DNA of 64,000 nucleotides. Source: Burkholderiales bacterium. GTDB taxonomy: Bacteria; Pseudomonadota; Gammaproteobacteria; Burkholderiales; Burkholderiaceae_C. Positions 63,767 to 64,000 of the stretch are shown one piece after another (positions within the stretch are counted from its first letter, which is position 1; the number at the start of each line of letters is the position of its first letter). The stretch lies in assembly GCA_947372465.1 (NCBI GenBank), contig CANBTT010000010.1, forward strand, positions 1 through 64,000, written 5' to 3'. The notes beneath the pieces are model-generated. The model saw nothing but the letters and a program-made list of their open reading frames with translations, searched no databases and was not told the origin of the DNA. The position numbers and the translations under genes are program-made.

Positions 63767-64000
63767 GCATCGCTCCTCTCTTTGAAGCTCGCCATCTCAT
63801 CAAACGCTATGGACAATTGGTGGCAACACAAGACGTGAGCCTCAGTGTCAAAGCGAATGAAATCCATGCCCTCATTGGCCCCAATGGCGCTGGCAAGACC
63901 ACATTGGTTGGACAGCTTTCGGGACAAATCGCATCCGACTCCGGAGAGGTTTTCTTCAAAGGTGAAAATATCACGGCGCAGCGCATTGATGAGCGGGTCA
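63763..64000 (+). CDS. livG: Liv-type ABC transporter ATPase (LivG), cut by window edge
   Basis: The 5' part only, 79 residues, is visible. The Walker A motif GPNGAGKT is at residues 39-46, after the typical opening FEARHLIKRYGQLVATQDVS. It couples ATP hydrolysis to the LivHM channel. The second ATPase (LivF) is expected to the right of the window. Confidence 0.93.
   Translation, partial: MSIAPLFEARHLIKRYGQLVATQDVSLSVKANEIHALIGPNGAGKTTLVGQLSGQIASDSGEVFFKGENITAQRIDERV

Overview
The window looks like part of a chromosome from a betaproteobacterium of the order Burkholderiales, probably near the Comamonadaceae. The main reasons are the many Bug/TctC-type solute-binding proteins (six, all without TctAB partners here), two Kup potassium transporters, a short RNB-family ribonuclease and an aerobic CoA-dependent aromatic pathway of the kind known from Azoarcus. 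Base composition looks close to half G+C and fairly even. I see no rRNA, tRNA, CRISPR array, prophage or intact insertion sequence. The assignment to genus is not possible from what I can see.

Region 1-8 kb holds scattered metabolic genes: a cupin cut by the left edge, a DapA-family aldolase/lyase, a two-domain extradiol-type VOC protein, a LOG-family phosphoribohydrolase, an RNB ribonuclease, Kup, a glutathione S-transferase and ArsC. Region 8.3-11.8 kb is a tightly coupled three-gene operon (ThDP enzyme, zinc-less MDR oxidoreductase, FAH-family protein) that looks like a small catabolic module. Region 11.9-24.4 kb mixes exported hydrolases, a Tat-type flavoprotein, four Bug receptors (two of them a tandem duplicate), transaldolase, a cupin dioxygenase-like protein and a DsrE-like protein.

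Region 24.4-35 kb contains an unrecognised 491-residue hydrophilic protein built from about 25 copies of a 12-residue repeat, a second Kup, two more Bug receptors, an SDR-GST pair, Pal with a clear terminator, a GIY-YIG-like small protein, a DksA/TraR-type zinc-finger protein and a DMT transporter. Region 35-45 kb carries an acyl-CoA synthetase, a ChrB-domain protein, an SDR, a cyclase-family hydrolase, an ACAD10/11-like acyl-CoA dehydrogenase, uracil phosphoribosyltransferase, a small kinase-like ATPase, a YggU protein, an esterase and an MFS transporter.

Region 45-64 kb is the most coherent part. A TRAP transporter (dctPQM order) is divergent from a seven-gene operon: two-domain 2-aminobenzoyl-CoA monooxygenase/reductase, SDR, MarR regulator, acyl-CoA dehydrogenase, aryl-CoA ligase, thioesterase and a Rid-family protein. 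Next come iorAB-like genes with a DUF4010 membrane protein, and divergently a Liv-type ABC transporter running off the right edge. A perfect 14-bp-arm palindrome overlaps a TTGACA box in front of the operon, and a degenerate copy lies between iorA and the ABC transporter genes. This suggests that one MarR regulator may control uptake and CoA-dependent breakdown of an aromatic acid, most likely anthranilate or a compound feeding into it. The substrate is inferred, not shown.
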